A stretch of 64,000 nt of DNA. It comes from Clusia tigrina (Eukaryota; Arthropoda; Insecta; Diptera; Clusiidae). The stretch covers positions 67,361,807 to 67,425,806 of the forward strand of contig OV050030.1 of the NCBI GenBank assembly GCA_920105625.2, read 5' to 3'. Shown one piece after another: positions 1 to 13,424 of the stretch; the first letter of the stretch is position 1, and each line of letters opens with the position of its first letter. Below the pieces are notes generated by a model. It was not told the origin of the DNA, did not search any database, and worked only from the letters and a program-made list of their open reading frames with translations. Both the position numbers and the translations under genes were made by a program.

Positions 1-412
1 CAATGTTTTCATCGGTTTTTGACGTGCTCGGGCGACCAGGACGAGCATCGTCATTGACATCTTCTCGGCCTTCCTTAAACCGGTTCTACCACAAATTGAA
101 CTTGTGTTCTGCTCATAGTAGACTCGCCAAAGGCCACAGTCAACATTGCAAATGTCCTTGCGCATTTAATTTCATTTTTTACACAAACACATAACTGAAT
201 ACAGTTTCTTTGATCCATTTTTGCGAATAGTACAAAATCGAAGGGCACACCAAAACACGACTAACCTTTTTATCATTCAAAAACAAACTGACAATCCAAA
301 ATGGTTGGTATTGCCAACATATATAACAGTAATGTGCACCAACATAAAAAAAAAAAATGCGAACATCGAACATACGTAACTCACGAAAAGATGAAAATAC
401 CGGTTATCTTTT
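1..412 (-). mobile_element. mariner element, 5' end fragment (cut by window edge)
   Basis: This stretch matches the minus-strand mariner copy at 38187-38590 almost base for base, with small indels. Read on the minus strand it holds the 5' untranslated region and the first ~65 codons of a mariner transposase (helix-turn-helix region). The frame is broken by indels near 50 and 180. The element is truncated at the window start, and its terminal inverted repeat has decayed near 400-425, where a short hairpin replaces it. Not functional. Confidence 0.8.
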
Positions 413-454
413 ACAAAGATAACCGTTATTTAAAAAACAATGAACCTGTATATA

Positions 455-768
<314 letters not shown>

Positions 769-906
769 GAGTATATATATAAAAATGGTGTGAAAAATGT
801 ATAGAAATTCATCAATTGAGAACAACTGGGCCGATTTCTGTAAAATTTTTTGTCAGCTGTTCGTATTTTCGAGGAGAAGGTTTTACGGAAGAAAATTTTG
901 AAAAAT

Positions 907-1325
907 CCTTCCGGAAAAGTCGGAAAATTGGAAAAATCTTTTTTTTTTTTTATGAAAGTTTGTGTGAAATTATTCCTTAATGGCTTTCCAAATGAAAAAA
1001 AAGAAAGTTCTTAGTGTAAAACATGGAAAATTGTGGAAAATGCGAAATGCCGAAAATTGGAAAATCTCTCCGGAAAAGTCGGAAAATTGGAAAAATCGAA
1101 AATTGATTTTTTGTATGAAATTTTGTGTGAAATTATTCCTTAATGGCTTTCCAAATGAAAAAATAGAAAGTTCTTGGTGTAAAGCACGGAAAATTGCGGA
1201 AAATGCGCAATGCGGAAAATTGGAAAATCGAAAATTGATTTTTTGTAAGAAATTTCATGTGCAAATATTTATGAATGCCTTTCCAAATGAAAAAATAGAA
1301 ATTTCTCAGTGTAACGAAATGTCTT
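907..1325 (+). repeat. ~160-bp tandem repeat, 2.6 copies, A-rich
   Basis: Units begin at about 911 and 1070, followed by a partial third unit at 1230-1325. Each contains ccggaaaagtcggaaaattgg, a run to ttttttatgaaa, the phrase ccttaatggctttccaaatg, and a block of ggaaaat steps. Short gaaaat/ggaaaat subrepeats make up much of the unit. The 115-residue open frame across it (980-1327) is a repeat artefact with no recognisable domain. It looks like a short satellite-type array. Confidence 0.85.
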
Positions 1326-1620
1326 AAAAAACAACCGGTGTAATGCACCTCATTGACTTCAATGCCAAAATCAGATAAATGCCGTTATACGTTGACTTAG
1401 ACTTTGCGCAATTTGACAGGTGTCATTTTGGCATTGTCTTTTTCTACAGTAAATGTGCTATTTTTCTTGCCGCACTTTATTCGAGTTTTGTGTATTATGA
1501 AACTGATTCCGGATTGTCGTAAATCACGAATTATATCCATATACGGTAAAAGCATTACAATCAATTGAAATTTAGTGCAATATTTATCAAAATATTCATT
1601 CTTAAAGAAAATAATTTTGT
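1326..1620. other. Probable 5' flank of Helitron 1, no clear end
   Basis: Non-coding. I looked for the TC start of a Helitron and found no convincing 5' terminus. The Helitron reading frame becomes recognisable only from about 1650. Confidence 0.4.
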
Positions 1621-2605
1621 GTGAAAAAAGTGAGTCCATATTGCGCTGCACAATCACCACCTCAAATTCGACAAAATAATACTAGAAGAAGAACAGTCGT
1701 AAATGTAGACTTGAGTCGTCCTGCTTTTGGATACGATTCTGCAATCGCCTACAAAGACCTTCGCTGCGTTGATATTGGTTCATTGTCTGTCGTTTGCCAC
1801 CATTGCAATGCATTGGAGTTTCAATCGGAAACCCCCGGCTTATGCTGCGCTGGTGGCAAGGTGAAATTGCCTGTTTTGCCTCCTCCGCCAGAGCCAATGT
1901 ATTCGCTTCTCTATGGAAATACAATTCAATCAAAACATTTGCTAGCGAATGCACAAAAATATAATGTATGCTTTCAAATGACGTCATTTGGAGCCGAAGT
2001 TGTTGATCAACCCGGCTATAATCCGAGTTGTAAGGTCTCATTATTATCAAAATCAACAATTCTTCTCATTCCTTTCGAAATTGATTCCTAATATTCAGAT
2101 TCAAGGTCAAATTCATCATCGAGCGGAAGCTTTGTTATCACCACCAAACGAAGATCACAAGTTTCTTCAGATCTATTTCGTTGGTGATTCGGCAATTGAA
2201 CTAGATCAGCGTTGTGCAATTTTTACTGCAACTAAACGTGAAATTATTGAACAATTGCAAAATCTTCTACATGAGCATAATGATTGTTCAAAACCGCATT
2301 GGAGACAATGCATTCTGACGACCACAAAATTCTTATCAGAGCAGACAAAAATCCGCTGGAGGCCATGCAAGGCAATTCAATGCTCCCACTATCAATGAAG
2401 TCGCAGTGGTGATTGTTGGAGAGTATGTGGAATCACGCGATATTGTTCTGAAGCGTCGGGATGGTGGAGAATTGCAGCGCGTGTACGAGACTCATCGGTC
2501 ATACGATGCACTTCAATACCCTTTGATGTTCTGCGGTGAGGAGGATGGCTATCACTTCAATATAAAAATGGTCAATCCAACGACAGGTTTGTTTACAAGT
2601 CTTTA
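1621..2605 (+). pseudogene. Helitron Rep/helicase, N-terminal part (broken)
   Basis: Three frames together cover the Helitron N-terminus. Frame 1 (1621-2091) has a CHHC...GLCC pattern followed by GGKVKLP, typical of the Helitron N-terminal zinc-like region. Frame 2 (from ~2090) continues with QGQIHHRAEALLSPP, then KFLQIYF and DQRC motifs of Helitron_like_N proteins. Frame 3 (2406-2606) carries the segment ending RSYDALQYPLMFCGEEDGYH, which normally precedes the Rep domain. The frameshifts make this a pseudogene. No intact start was chosen. Confidence 0.8.
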
Positions 2606-2676
2606 ATTCTTTCTTATTCTACAACTTAGTTACAATTCATATTTCAGGAGAAGAAATGAATAAGAAGGTCAGCTGA

Positions 2677-3605
2677 ATGAATTTTTATGCGTTCCGATTT
2701 ATGATACGGGAAGAAATTGACAATCATCTGTTGAGATATGGCCGGTTGTTTCAACAGTTCTCCGTCGACATGCACGTCTCAGTTTCCTTCGTTATAATCA
2801 GTCAAAGCTACGATCAGACGAGTATATTAACTTGCGTGCCGCCATCTCTACTGAAGGAGATGCGACCAACATCGGTAGTTTGACCATTCTCCCAGCTACT
2901 TATGTTGGAAGCCGGCGCCATATGCATGAGTACGCTTAAGACGCAATGACGTACGTGCGGAATTACGGACGACCGGATTTATTCATAACGTTTACTTGCA
3001 ATCCGAAATGGCTTGAAATTTCGAATCTGTTGCTGACAGGACAAATATCCAGTGACCGACAGAACATCATTGCACGAGTATTCAATCAAAAGCTCAGAGT
3101 ACTCATGGGTTTCATCGTTAAGCAAAAGGTTTTTGGAGTAGTTCGTTGTTGGATGTACTCAGTTGAATGGCAGAAACGTGGATTACCACATGCACACATT
3201 CTGCTTTGGATATTCGACAAGATCCGACCAGATCATGTTGATTCGATCATTTCTGCCGAAATACCAGATCCAGAAATTGATCCAGAGCTTCATTCCGTTG
3301 TGACAACGAATATGATCTATGGTCCTTACGGAGTCCAAAACCCAGCCTCACCGTGCATGTCTTTTCGACATGCCAAAGCGATCCATTCGCAAGGACTTTA
3401 CTATATTCTGAAATGCCACGCTATTATACATGGAACGCTGCATCGAAGAACTTCCAACGCCGGAAAAAAGGTGATACTGTTGCTGGCTTCGCTGATGTAT
3501 ATTCGACTGATGCCCTCGGACGAATACACGCCAAGACGAATGCTTCTATCTTCGCTTGCTCTTAGTGAACATCAGAGGCCCCACATCCTTCGATTCCCTT
3601 CGTAG
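2677..3605 (+). pseudogene. Helitron Rep (HUH nuclease) domain (broken)
   Basis: Rep nicks and joins single-stranded DNA in rolling-circle transposition. Visible motifs are the segment RFMIREEIDNHLLRYGRLFQ at 2690, then GRPDLFITFTCNPKW at ~2965, and KRGLPHAHILLWI (the His-hydrophobe-His part of HUH) at ~3175. A frameshift near 2790 separates the first part, and another near 3450-3560 separates Rep from the helicase. The tyrosine-motif region around 3400 reads YYILKCHAI with the frame lost soon after. Inactive as it stands. Confidence 0.8.
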
Positions 3606-5430
3606 TGTGGATGGTGTGCTGTGCGCCACTTTTCGGGAGGCTTGCCAACGTTTGAATTTGCTCGAAAACGATACACATTGGGACTTAACGCTCGCCGATG
3701 CAATTGTTTCTGCGCCAGCGAATCAAATTCGTACATTGTTTGCGATTATCATAGCCACATGTCATCCATCGAACCCAACCGCATTGTTTGAAAAATACAA
3801 GGACGATATGGCTGACGACAATTTGCACAGAGTTCGCACGGCAACTTTGAATTTCGATCTTGAAATTAACGAAGAGATACGCAACGAAGTTTTAGTTCTG
3901 GTCGAAGACATGTGCTTGCTCATTTGCGGCAGTCTGCTGTCGACATTAGGATTGCCAGCGCCAAATCGTTCGATCCACGATGCATTCAATTCCGAATTGC
4001 AACGGAAGCAAGCCTATGATCGAGATGAGCTGGCCGAAAGGGTCCGAACAAATGTGGCACTATTGAATCCCGAGCAGAAGATCGTGTACGATTCGCTGAT
4101 GAAGGTTGTTGACGATGGAACGGGAGGCATTTACTTTCTCGATGCTCCCGGTGGGACAGGCCAGACATTCGTAATTTCGTTGATTCTGGCAACAATTCGG
4201 TCAAGATCAAAAATTGCGTTGGCTCTTGCATCTTCTGCAATTGCTGCCACATTGTTGGAAGGCGGTCGAACTGCACATTCCGCTTTGAAGCTGCCGATGA
4301 ATCTTCTCACAGTTGACAAGCCAGCGTGCCCAATAACCAAGAATTCGGGGACAGGCAAATTGATGCGAGAATGCAAAATCATCATTTGGGATGAATGCAC
4401 GATGGCGCATAAACGAGCTTTGGAGGCAGTTGACCGAACGATGAAGGATTTACAAGGTGATTTAAGACGATTTGGTAGGGCTTTGATATTGCTCTCCGGA
4501 GATTTTCGTCAAACACTTCCCGTCATCCCGAAATCTTCTGCTGCCGATGAACTTAACGCGCGCCTGAAATCGTCGTCTTTGTGGCGGCATGTCCAGAAGT
4601 TGCAATTGACCACAAACATGAGAGTCGCGTTGCAGAACGACCCATCGGCTGCTGAATTCTCGAGACAACTGCTGGAGCTTGGCAACGGCCAAATTCCTGT
4701 TGATGTTTCGACTGGATTGATATCGTTCCCTGAAAATTTTTGTGAATTCACATCGTCCAAGGAGGAACTCATCAGCAAAGTGTTCCCCGGCATTGCACAA
4801 AATTACAAAAATCTCGATTGGTTTGGTGAACGGGCAATACTAGCAGCGAAGAATAAGGACGTGGATAGCTTAAACTTAATTATTGAAAGTCAAATCGCAG
4901 GACAGCTGCATACGTACAAATCTGTTGCCTGCGTGACCGACGAAAATGAAGCGACGAACTACCCGAAGGAAGTTTTGAACTCGCTGGATGTACCAGGAAC
5001 TTCGCCGCAAAATTTACAGCTGAAGGTGGGATCGATCATAATCATGTTGTGGAATCTTAAGCCTCCAAAATTGTGCAACGGTACGCGGTTGTCCGTCGAA
5101 ATGCTAATGAACAATGTGATTCAGGCGACAATCATCAAGGGCAAATTCAAAGTAGAGGAAGTCCTTATCCCACGAATTTCCATTATTCCAACTGACCTTC
5201 CATTCCAATTCAAGCGGATTCAGTTCCCCGTTCGATTAGCATTTGCGATGACAATCAATAAATCGCAAGTCCAATTATTACAAGTCTGTGGGATTAATCT
5301 CGAATTTCCCTATTTTTCGCACGGTCAGCTGTACGTTGCCTGTTCGCGTGTTGGGAAACCGTCTTCGTTGTTTGTTTTTGCGCCGGAAAAGAAATCGAAA
5401 AACATCGTTCATCAAATCGCCCTCTACTGA
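3556..5430 (+). pseudogene. Helitron Pif1-like helicase, Walker A lysine lost
   Basis: A 624-codon frame encoding an SF1B (Pif1/RecD-like) helicase. Walker A is at residues ~195-204 but reads GGTGQT; the invariant ATP-binding lysine is glutamine. Walker B reads IIWDECTMAHK (~276-286), motif III GDFRQTLPVI, and motif VI YVACSRVG (~597). Motif V reads TINKSQVQ where TINKSQGQ is expected. Length and order fit the C-terminal half of Helitron proteins. The start used is only the first methionine after the frameshift from Rep. With Walker A mutated, this copy should be catalytically dead. Confidence 0.9.
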
Positions 5431-5518
5431 TTCAATTCAAATTAATCACATTGAAAATTTAAATATTTGTGTTGTATTATTACTCTAGAGTTTGTCTGAA
5501 GGCTTAAAATTGGGGCGA

Positions 5519-5540
5519 GGCGAAGTTCGCCGGGTCCGCT
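5519..5540 (+). other. Helitron 1 3' hairpin and terminus
   Basis: A small palindrome (stem ggcga/tcgcc, loop agt, 5519-5531) lies 9 nt before ccgct at 5536-5540. This hairpin-then-CT arrangement is the usual Helitron 3' end, though CTRR is not preserved. Confidence 0.7.
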
Positions 5541-6033
5541 GTGGGTACAAAATATACTACCCGTAGTACTGCCCTTAGGGAAGAGCAATCTCTCACCAAA
5601 TTGTTGTTTTCTGTTTTAATGGAAATTAATGCATATGTGCTTCTGAAAACTAAAGGCTTTTATTTGTGAGTGATGAGGGCGTGACGAAATGGTTTTAAAA
5701 AGAGATAAGTAATTGTTACATAATGGCCACAAAGAATACAAATTTTAGTAATTGTTGTCAACAGATTACTGACCACGGGAAAGATCATTTTGAAGCCTGA
5801 TAATTCAGTTTGCAGTCTGTGTAAACTTCGAAAGAGGCAAAAATAATTTTAAGATCTACAAGCCCGAACAATTATATATTTGTAATACACATATCGGCAA
5901 ATAACGCTTTTAATTGGATTTTTGATTTTAAATTCGTGGGTGAAGTCTTCTTTGGGGCAAGACTGTTAAAACTGGTACATACCCGTTTAAAAATATACTA
6001 CATAGATAATAACAAATTAGGAAGAACATAAAT
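5541..6033. other. Intervening sequence between two Helitron pieces
   Basis: AT-rich and non-coding. I see no TE terminus, RNA gene or repeat. It may be flanking or internal sequence of the second Helitron, whose 5' part is missing. Confidence 0.4.
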
Positions 6034-6429
6034 ATTTTACAATTGAAAGTTGGTTCCCCAATCATTTTGTTACGAAATCTCAATGCGCCAAAACTTTGTA
6101 ATGGAACGAGACTAGTTATTAAAAAACTTGCGGGACACGTTATTGAGGCAACTATCATTAATGGAAACTTCAAAGGGGAACATGTTTTATTGCCACGAAT
6201 TCCAATGATTCCAACAGATGCACCAATACAATTTAAGCGACTGCATTTCCCGGTTCGTTTAGCTTCTGCCATGACCATCAACACAGCACAAGGCCAGTCA
6301 ATGCAAATCTGTGGTTTAGATTTAAAGAATTCGTGCTTCTCCCATGGCGTTGGTAAACCCATCGATTTATTTGTTTATGCCGAAAATGGAGAAACAAGAA
6401 ATATCGTGCACAGATTAGCATTACAATAA
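6034..6429 (+). pseudogene. Helitron helicase C-terminal fragment, motif VI deleted
   Basis: Aligns by eye with the end of the helicase at 5010-5430: LQLKVGSPIILLRNL, NGTRLVIKKL, FPVRLASAMTINTAQGQ (motif V intact here), then FSHG joined directly to VGKPIDLFVYAE. The eight or so residues containing the YVACSR motif VI arginine finger are missing in frame. A truncated remnant. Confidence 0.85.
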
Positions 6430-6551
6430 TTTATTATTTTATTTGTTTTCATTAAAAATTTTTATACTTTAAAATTAATTCCAAACATTTTTTATTATTT
6501 AACATTTATTTAAAAAAATATATAGGCACAAAAACGATACCGGGTTAGCTA

Positions 6552-6552
<1 letters not shown>
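6034..6552 (+). mobile_element. Helitron 2, 3' end fragment with clean CTAG terminus
   Basis: Contains the C-terminal ~130 codons of a Helitron helicase (6034-6429) and a 3' untranslated tail ending ccgggttagctag at 6552, followed directly by host t and a (TA)n tract. CTAG followed by T is the canonical Helitron 3' end inserted between A and T. The 5' two thirds are absent. It is a different lineage from Helitron 1, clearly diverged in sequence. Confidence 0.8.
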
Positions 6553-6650
<98 letters not shown>

Positions 6651-6658
6651 TATATAGA

Positions 6659-6691
<33 letters not shown>
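6553..6691. repeat. (TA)n tract, left target of the SAP-Gag retrotransposon
   Basis: (TA)n with small interruptions at 6645-6670. It abuts the Helitron 3' end on the left and the 5' LTR at 6692 on the right. The same dinucleotide resumes after the 3' LTR at 12830. Confidence 0.95.
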
Positions 6692-7004
6692 TGTGGGAAA
6701 GCAACCTGACGGAATGACGGACAAACAGGTGGCAACTACAGAACGTTTGACAAGAAGTGGACTAAATTACTAAAGTGACAACACTGTTTTGGTATGACAG
6801 AGACCGGACGTTGACACTTAACGAAAAAGAGCAGAAAAAGAGTCGTCGTGCGTCGCTCGAAAGTAAAAGATGTAAAATAGCTATTAAGCATATATTTCAT
6901 AAACTAATATTTTAATAAGTGTGAATATTTAAGAACAATTGAATTTTAATAAAACATTACTTTAAACTATTAAACAATTGGGTTTATTTGTTCGGAGTCC
7001 TACA
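6692..7004 (+). repeat. 5' LTR (313 bp) of SAP-Gag retrotransposon
   Basis: Starts tgtgggaaagc and ends gagtcctaca. An aataaa signal occurs in the ttttaataaaac stretch near 6947. No strong TATA box is visible. Same length as the 3' LTR. Confidence 0.95.
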
Positions 7005-7006
7005 AG

Positions 7007-7024
7007 TGGTGTCAGAAGTGGGAT
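7007..7024 (+). promoter_or_regulatory. Primer binding site, probably tRNA-Leu
   Basis: tggtgtcagaagtgggat begins 2 nt after the 5' LTR. It resembles the complement of eukaryotic tRNA-Leu 3' ends (tggtgtcaggagtgggat) with one mismatch. The tRNA assignment is from memory of tRNA-Leu, not a search. Confidence 0.75.
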
Positions 7025-8021
7025 GCAGGCTCAGTGAGTGCAAACAAAATTGTTGCAAAGTGAAGAAAATTAACAAAAGTTAATAGAAAACTAAACTGAA
7101 GTGCTGCAAAAAAAAAAAAAAACTGCATGTGAAAAGTGGTTAAAAATACATGTAAAATTGTTGGAAAACAATTTGAGAAACAGTACTGTACGCGATAATT
7201 CTCGCCACCAAGCAGAAACGTACAGCCGAATGGGTTTTCAATTGCGCAGCGGCAGCGAGGGGCGGTTGAAGGTCTAGTCTCCAACCTAGAACTTCAACCA
7301 AATTTGAAATTGTGCGGCAGCAACAACAAGAGTGTGAGTGCATGTAAATTTCACAAGGGACTTCGAGCGACATACGAATGCAGGTTGCAACAACAACGAG
7401 CATAGCGACAACGAAAAGACTGCAGCGAGGGATGATTGTGTGCGCAAAGAGCGGCGACAAAGCTAAGTGCGCAGCGACAAAGAAAAGTTTGCACAACATT
7501 AAAAGTGCGTGAGTGTAAAAACACAGAGGAGAAAATGATGCTGAGAGCAGTTTAAAATTTGAATAGACAGAGCAGTTGCAAGCGACGCAAATTTATGTGT
7601 TCAACGGAAGAAAATTCTAACAAGGAAGACAGCAGTGGAGAGTTTTAGCGGAGATTCATGAGCAGCGACTGAAGCAGAGAGCGGATATCGTGAGAGGCGG
7701 CGTGAAGAATGTAAAACTGGTGCTGTGCGGTGTTAAACAGATGAGTAAAGTTTTGTAGTTAGATATTTGTATTTTGGTTTGAACAATAGAGTGACCAGGC
7801 GATCATTTTTACTGTGTGAACAAAATAAGATTTTGTTTTGAATAAAAGCTGTCAATTTAGTGGTAATTATTATTTTAAAAAAATTAAAGTGACCAGATGG
7901 TTAATTTCGAATACTTTTAAGAAGTGGAAAAGAAATATTTTCGAGTAAATTTGCATAATTTTGTTATGGTTTGAAAAAAAAAATTTTGAAAACAATTTTG
8001 ATTGAATAAAAAGTTGAAGAG

Positions 8022-8149
8022 CAGCTTATTGAAATATTTAACTTCATTTAAAATTTCATGCACAGCGAATAATTTTACTTTAATTAATAGCTTATTGAAA
8101 TATTTAACTTCATTTAAATTTCATGCACAGAAAATAATTTTATTTTAAG
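8022..8149 (+). repeat. Duplicated ~60-bp segment in the retrotransposon leader
   Basis: The phrase agcttattgaaatatttaac...catgcacag...aataatttta occurs at about 8022-8083 and again at 8091-8149, with a two-base difference in an A run and a cg/aa change. It lies in the untranslated leader 100-230 bp before the Gag start. Confidence 0.85.
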
Positions 8150-11100
8150 GTTTTAAAAATATAATTATTAATATTATTGAAAGTCCAAGGTCTTTATTTT
8201 CAGTATATTGGCTTTATTATAAATTGAAATTTAATTTTATTTGTAATCGACATGGACAGTGAACAGATTCTTAGGTTGACGGTTGATAAGTTGAAGGACG
8301 AACTACGAACAGTGGGGTTATCAACGACAGGTAGAAAAGCGACATTACAGGATAGGTTGCTGGAACACTTCGGCTTGAATGTAAGTGAGGCTGAAGATTC
8401 CGACTACAATGATGCCGCGAGCCAACGGAGTCTGGTTGTACGCGCAGCGAATGTGGAGCGGTCGGCGTTCACTCTTCGGGACATAGAGGATTCCATGACT
8501 TCATTCTCGGGATCCGGTCAACCAAGTTTGGAACAATGGCTAGAAATATTTGAAGAAAATGCTGAGGCAGTATGCTGGAGTAACCTGCAAAAATTTATTT
8601 ATGCAAAACAGTTGCTTAAGGGTGGCGCAAAAATATTTGTTCGGAGCCAAAGCGGCATTAACAGCTGGAGCTCGCTGAAGCAAGCCCTACGCAAGGAGTT
8701 TAGAACAACATTTTCTTCAATCGAAATCCACCGTCTGTTGCGAAATCGTCGAAAGCGCCAAGGAGAAGACTTTCGTGAATACCTTTATAGCTTGATGGAA
8801 ATCGGCAAGCCTATAAATTTAGACGATTCAAGTCTCATAGAATACTTCATTGATGGTATTCCGGACGCAAAATCAAACAAGAGTAATTTGTACCAGGCGA
8901 AGACTGTCGAAGATTTGAAAGAGCAAATCAAGGTTTATGAAAAACTAAGGACAAGTAAACCGCAGTACAGTATTGAGAGCCAGGCCCAACCACCGTCATC
9001 AAACAAGGTTTCGCCGAACTCAAGAGATGCAACGAAAAAGTGTTTCACTTGTGGTGATGCAACGCATTTTGCAAGAAACTGTCCACGAAAGGTGATTAAG
9101 TGTTTCAAATGTGGTCAAGAAGGACACCGAGCAGCGGAATGCAAAGCAGCTGGAACATTTATAAAAACGGAAAAGAGCAAGGTTAACGTCATGAATAACG
9201 AAAGCATCGAAGTTAAACCAGAGAAGAAGTGCGGATTAATTTTTAAAAAACTTGTTTTGAATGGCTTTAATCTATTGGCACTAATAGATACTGGATCTGA
9301 TTTGTGTTTGATGCGCTATGATACTCTCATAATGTTGGAGCTGGACGTAAAGTTGAGTGAAGAGAAACGGCGATTGGTAGGCATTGGTAACAGTGAGCTT
9401 ACAACAATGGGCAGCTTTACCATGCTGATCGAGATTGATGATGTGTGGGTGAACACAACTTTCCATGTTACCAGGGAGCGAGATATATCCTACGCAGCAG
9501 TTATTGGAAACGATGTTTTACAGCAAGTGGATATTATAATGACAGAAGACGGTGCGGAATTCAAAAAGAAAGCGGTGCAGGTGAAAATGGAAGGACAATT
9601 GGGGTTGAATGTTGCAAAGGACAAGAAGGTGGTGGTTTTAGAAGCAAAGCGAAACGCAGGTGTGTGTGCAGATAAGACTCAAGAGACTTGTGATGGTGCG
9701 AACATGCACAGGGCAGTGACTGGAGAGTCAGGGGAAGAATACTCGAGGAAGCCTTGTGGTGCATGCGCATGCTGGAACGTGGTTGGAGAGCCAGGGGAAG
9801 AACACTCGAGGGAAAGTGAGAGTCAAGCTGCTGAACTTTTAGAAGGGTTTCGAGATTTGTGCCTTTTAGCTGGTTTGAAGGAAAACGATGTTGATTTGTC
9901 CCATCTTGATAAGATGCACGCTAACGAAGTAAAAAGTATGGTTGAAACATACTGTCCCGCACAGAATATCTCATCGCCAGTTGAAATGAAAATTATTCTA
10001 ACAGACGATATTCCTGTTTATGAAAGGCCAAGACGAATGTCGTTCGCTGACAGGTGTACAGTTGACGAGCAGGTGGCACAGTGGCTTGAGGAAGGGATTA
10101 TCAAGCCAAGCACCTCAGAATACGCATCGCCGATAGTTTTGGTGTCCAAGAAAGATGGAGGGAAAAGGCTTTGCTGTGACTATCGACGTCTTAATCAGAA
10201 GATCGTCAGGGACAATTTCCCTATGCCATTGATAGACGATGTTATCGAGCGGTTGCAAGGAGCGAATATGTTTTCAACACTGGACCTGGAAAACGGTTTC
10301 TTTCATGTTCCCGTCGAGGCCAACTCAAGAAAGTTTACCTCCTTTGTAACTTATAATGGCCAGTATGAGTTTCAATATGTGCCATTCGGAATTTCAAATT
10401 CGCCAGCAGTTTTCTCAAGGTTCATTGTCGCTGCCCTGAGAGATTTAATACAAAATGGAACAGTCGTAGTCTACATGGACGACTTGATAATTCCCTCAAA
10501 GGATGAAGTCGAAGGCGTTCAGAAGTTAAAGACGGTATTTAAGGCGGCAGCTGCTAACGGTTTGCGAATAAAGTGGCGAAAGTGTCAATTCCTAATGACA
10601 AAAGTTGAATTCTTGGGATATGTTATAGAGCACGGATCAATTAAACCATCGGACGAAAAAACGAAGGCGATAAAGAACTTTCCATTACCGCACGATCGGA
10701 AATCGATGCAGCGTTTCCTCGGGTTGACGTCCTACTTCCGTAGATTCGTCGAAGGTTATGCAGTCATGGCGAAACCATTATCCGATTTGCTGAGGAAGAA
10801 TGTTGACTTTTTGTTAAAAGACGAGCAGGTAGTGGCATTTAAGCAGTTAAAAACAGCGCTTATGAATGCACCGGTATTAAGGCTCTATGATCCCAAAGCG
10901 GTTACAGAAGTGCATACAGATGCTTGTATGCTCGGATATTGGGCAGTTTTGTTACAAAAGGATGTCGATGATCAACAGTTCCATCCAATCCAGTTCATGA
11001 GCCGCAAAACCAGACCCGAAGAGGAAAAGTACCACTCCTACGAGCTAGAGGTTCTAGCAATAATAAAGGCATTAAAGAAATGGCGAGTGTACTTGATGGG

Positions 11101-12516
11101 CATTAAATTCAAGATCGTGACGGATTGTAATGCGTTCACCATGACGATGAGTAAACGAGATGTTCCACTAAGAGTATCTCGCTGGGCAATGTTTCTGCAG
11201 GACTTCAATTATGAGATCGAGCACCGGAGCGGTACGAAGATGAAGCATGTTGATGCCTTGAGCAGGGTTGCATGTCTCATGTTGGAAGATTCCCTTAGTC
11301 ATCGCTTGAAACAGGCGCAGCTATCCGACGACTGGATTCGAGCAGTTCGCAAAGTCTTGGAACGAGATGAATACGACGATTTTTACATGAAACATGATGT
11401 ACTTCATAAGAATCCCGACAAGGAACTTATTGTTGTCCCATCGCTCATGGAGGAAGAGATTATTAAAATGGCACATCAGCAAGGACATTTTTCCACCAAG
11501 AAAACCCAAGATGTCGTAGAAAAATCATTTTATATTCCGCAGTTGAGTCTAAAGGTTGCTAAAATTGTCAAGAGCTGCGTACAATGCATTGTGGTCGATA
11601 GTAAGTCTGGGAAAAGGGAAGGTTTCTTAAATCCCATAAACAAAGAGGATCAGCCGCTGGGAACATTCCATGTCGATCATGTGGGACCGATGGAAACGAC
11701 TAACAAGTCGTATAACTACATTTTGGTGGTCGTTGACGCATTTTCAAAGTTTGTATGGTTGTACCCAACTAAGAATACTGGCGTCGAAGCTGTTGTTGAA
11801 AAACTGAGGAAGCAGGCAGCGATATTCGGCAACCCGAAACGGATAATATCGGACAGGGGTGCAGCGTTTACTTCCAATCTATTTAAAGATTATTGTGAAA
11901 GTGAAGGTATTCAACATCTACTCATAGCTACCGGGGTTCCACGCGGGAACGGACAAGTGGAGCGTATTCACAAGATTGTTGTACCCATGATATCGAAGCA
12001 TTGCAGTGAGAGTCCCGATAAATGGTATAAACACATTGAAAAGGTACAGCAGTACATCAACAGCACTCCACCTCGCAGTACTAAAGTGTCACCCTTCAGG
12101 ATAATGACAGGCTTAGATATGCGAATACCAGGGATACCAGATTTTCAAGAGCTTTTGAATGATGTTGCGATTGACGAACTTGACGGAGAACGTGAAAAGG
12201 TCAGAGAAGAGGCCCAAGAAAACATCTCTAGAATTCAACAGGAGAATCGCAGGACTTACAACGCAAATCGTAAAAAGGAGAAGATTTACAATGTGGACGA
12301 GCTCGTTGCCATCAAGCGAACACAGTTCGGTTCAGGGCTGAAGTTAAAGCCTAAATTCTTCGGACCCTACCGGGTAGCAAAAAAGATGGCACACGGAAGA
12401 TACGAAGTTGTTAAGATTGGTGATCACGAAGGCCCAGGCCGAACCACAACGGTCGCCGAATTTATGAAAAAATGGGAACTTTCATTCGAGCCGAATGAGA
12501 ATACAGGATGGCCGAA

Positions 12517-13424
<908 letters not shown>

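Larger units (their letters stand above)
1621..5540 (+). mobile_element. Helitron 1, near full length but inactivated
   Basis: A rolling-circle transposon. In order it carries an N-terminal zinc-type region, a Rep/HUH nuclease, a Pif1-like helicase, and a short hairpin followed by a CT-type 3' terminus. The frame is broken at least at ~2091, ~2398, ~2605, ~2880 and ~3550. Its 3' terminus near 5540 should read CTRR but reads ctgt, so the last bases are mutated or lost. A second Helitron 3' end lies 500 bp downstream. Confidence 0.85.

Noticed and set aside
1621..2091. Independent zinc-finger host gene
   Set aside because: The CHHC...GLCC pattern and following motifs belong to the Helitron protein N-terminus.
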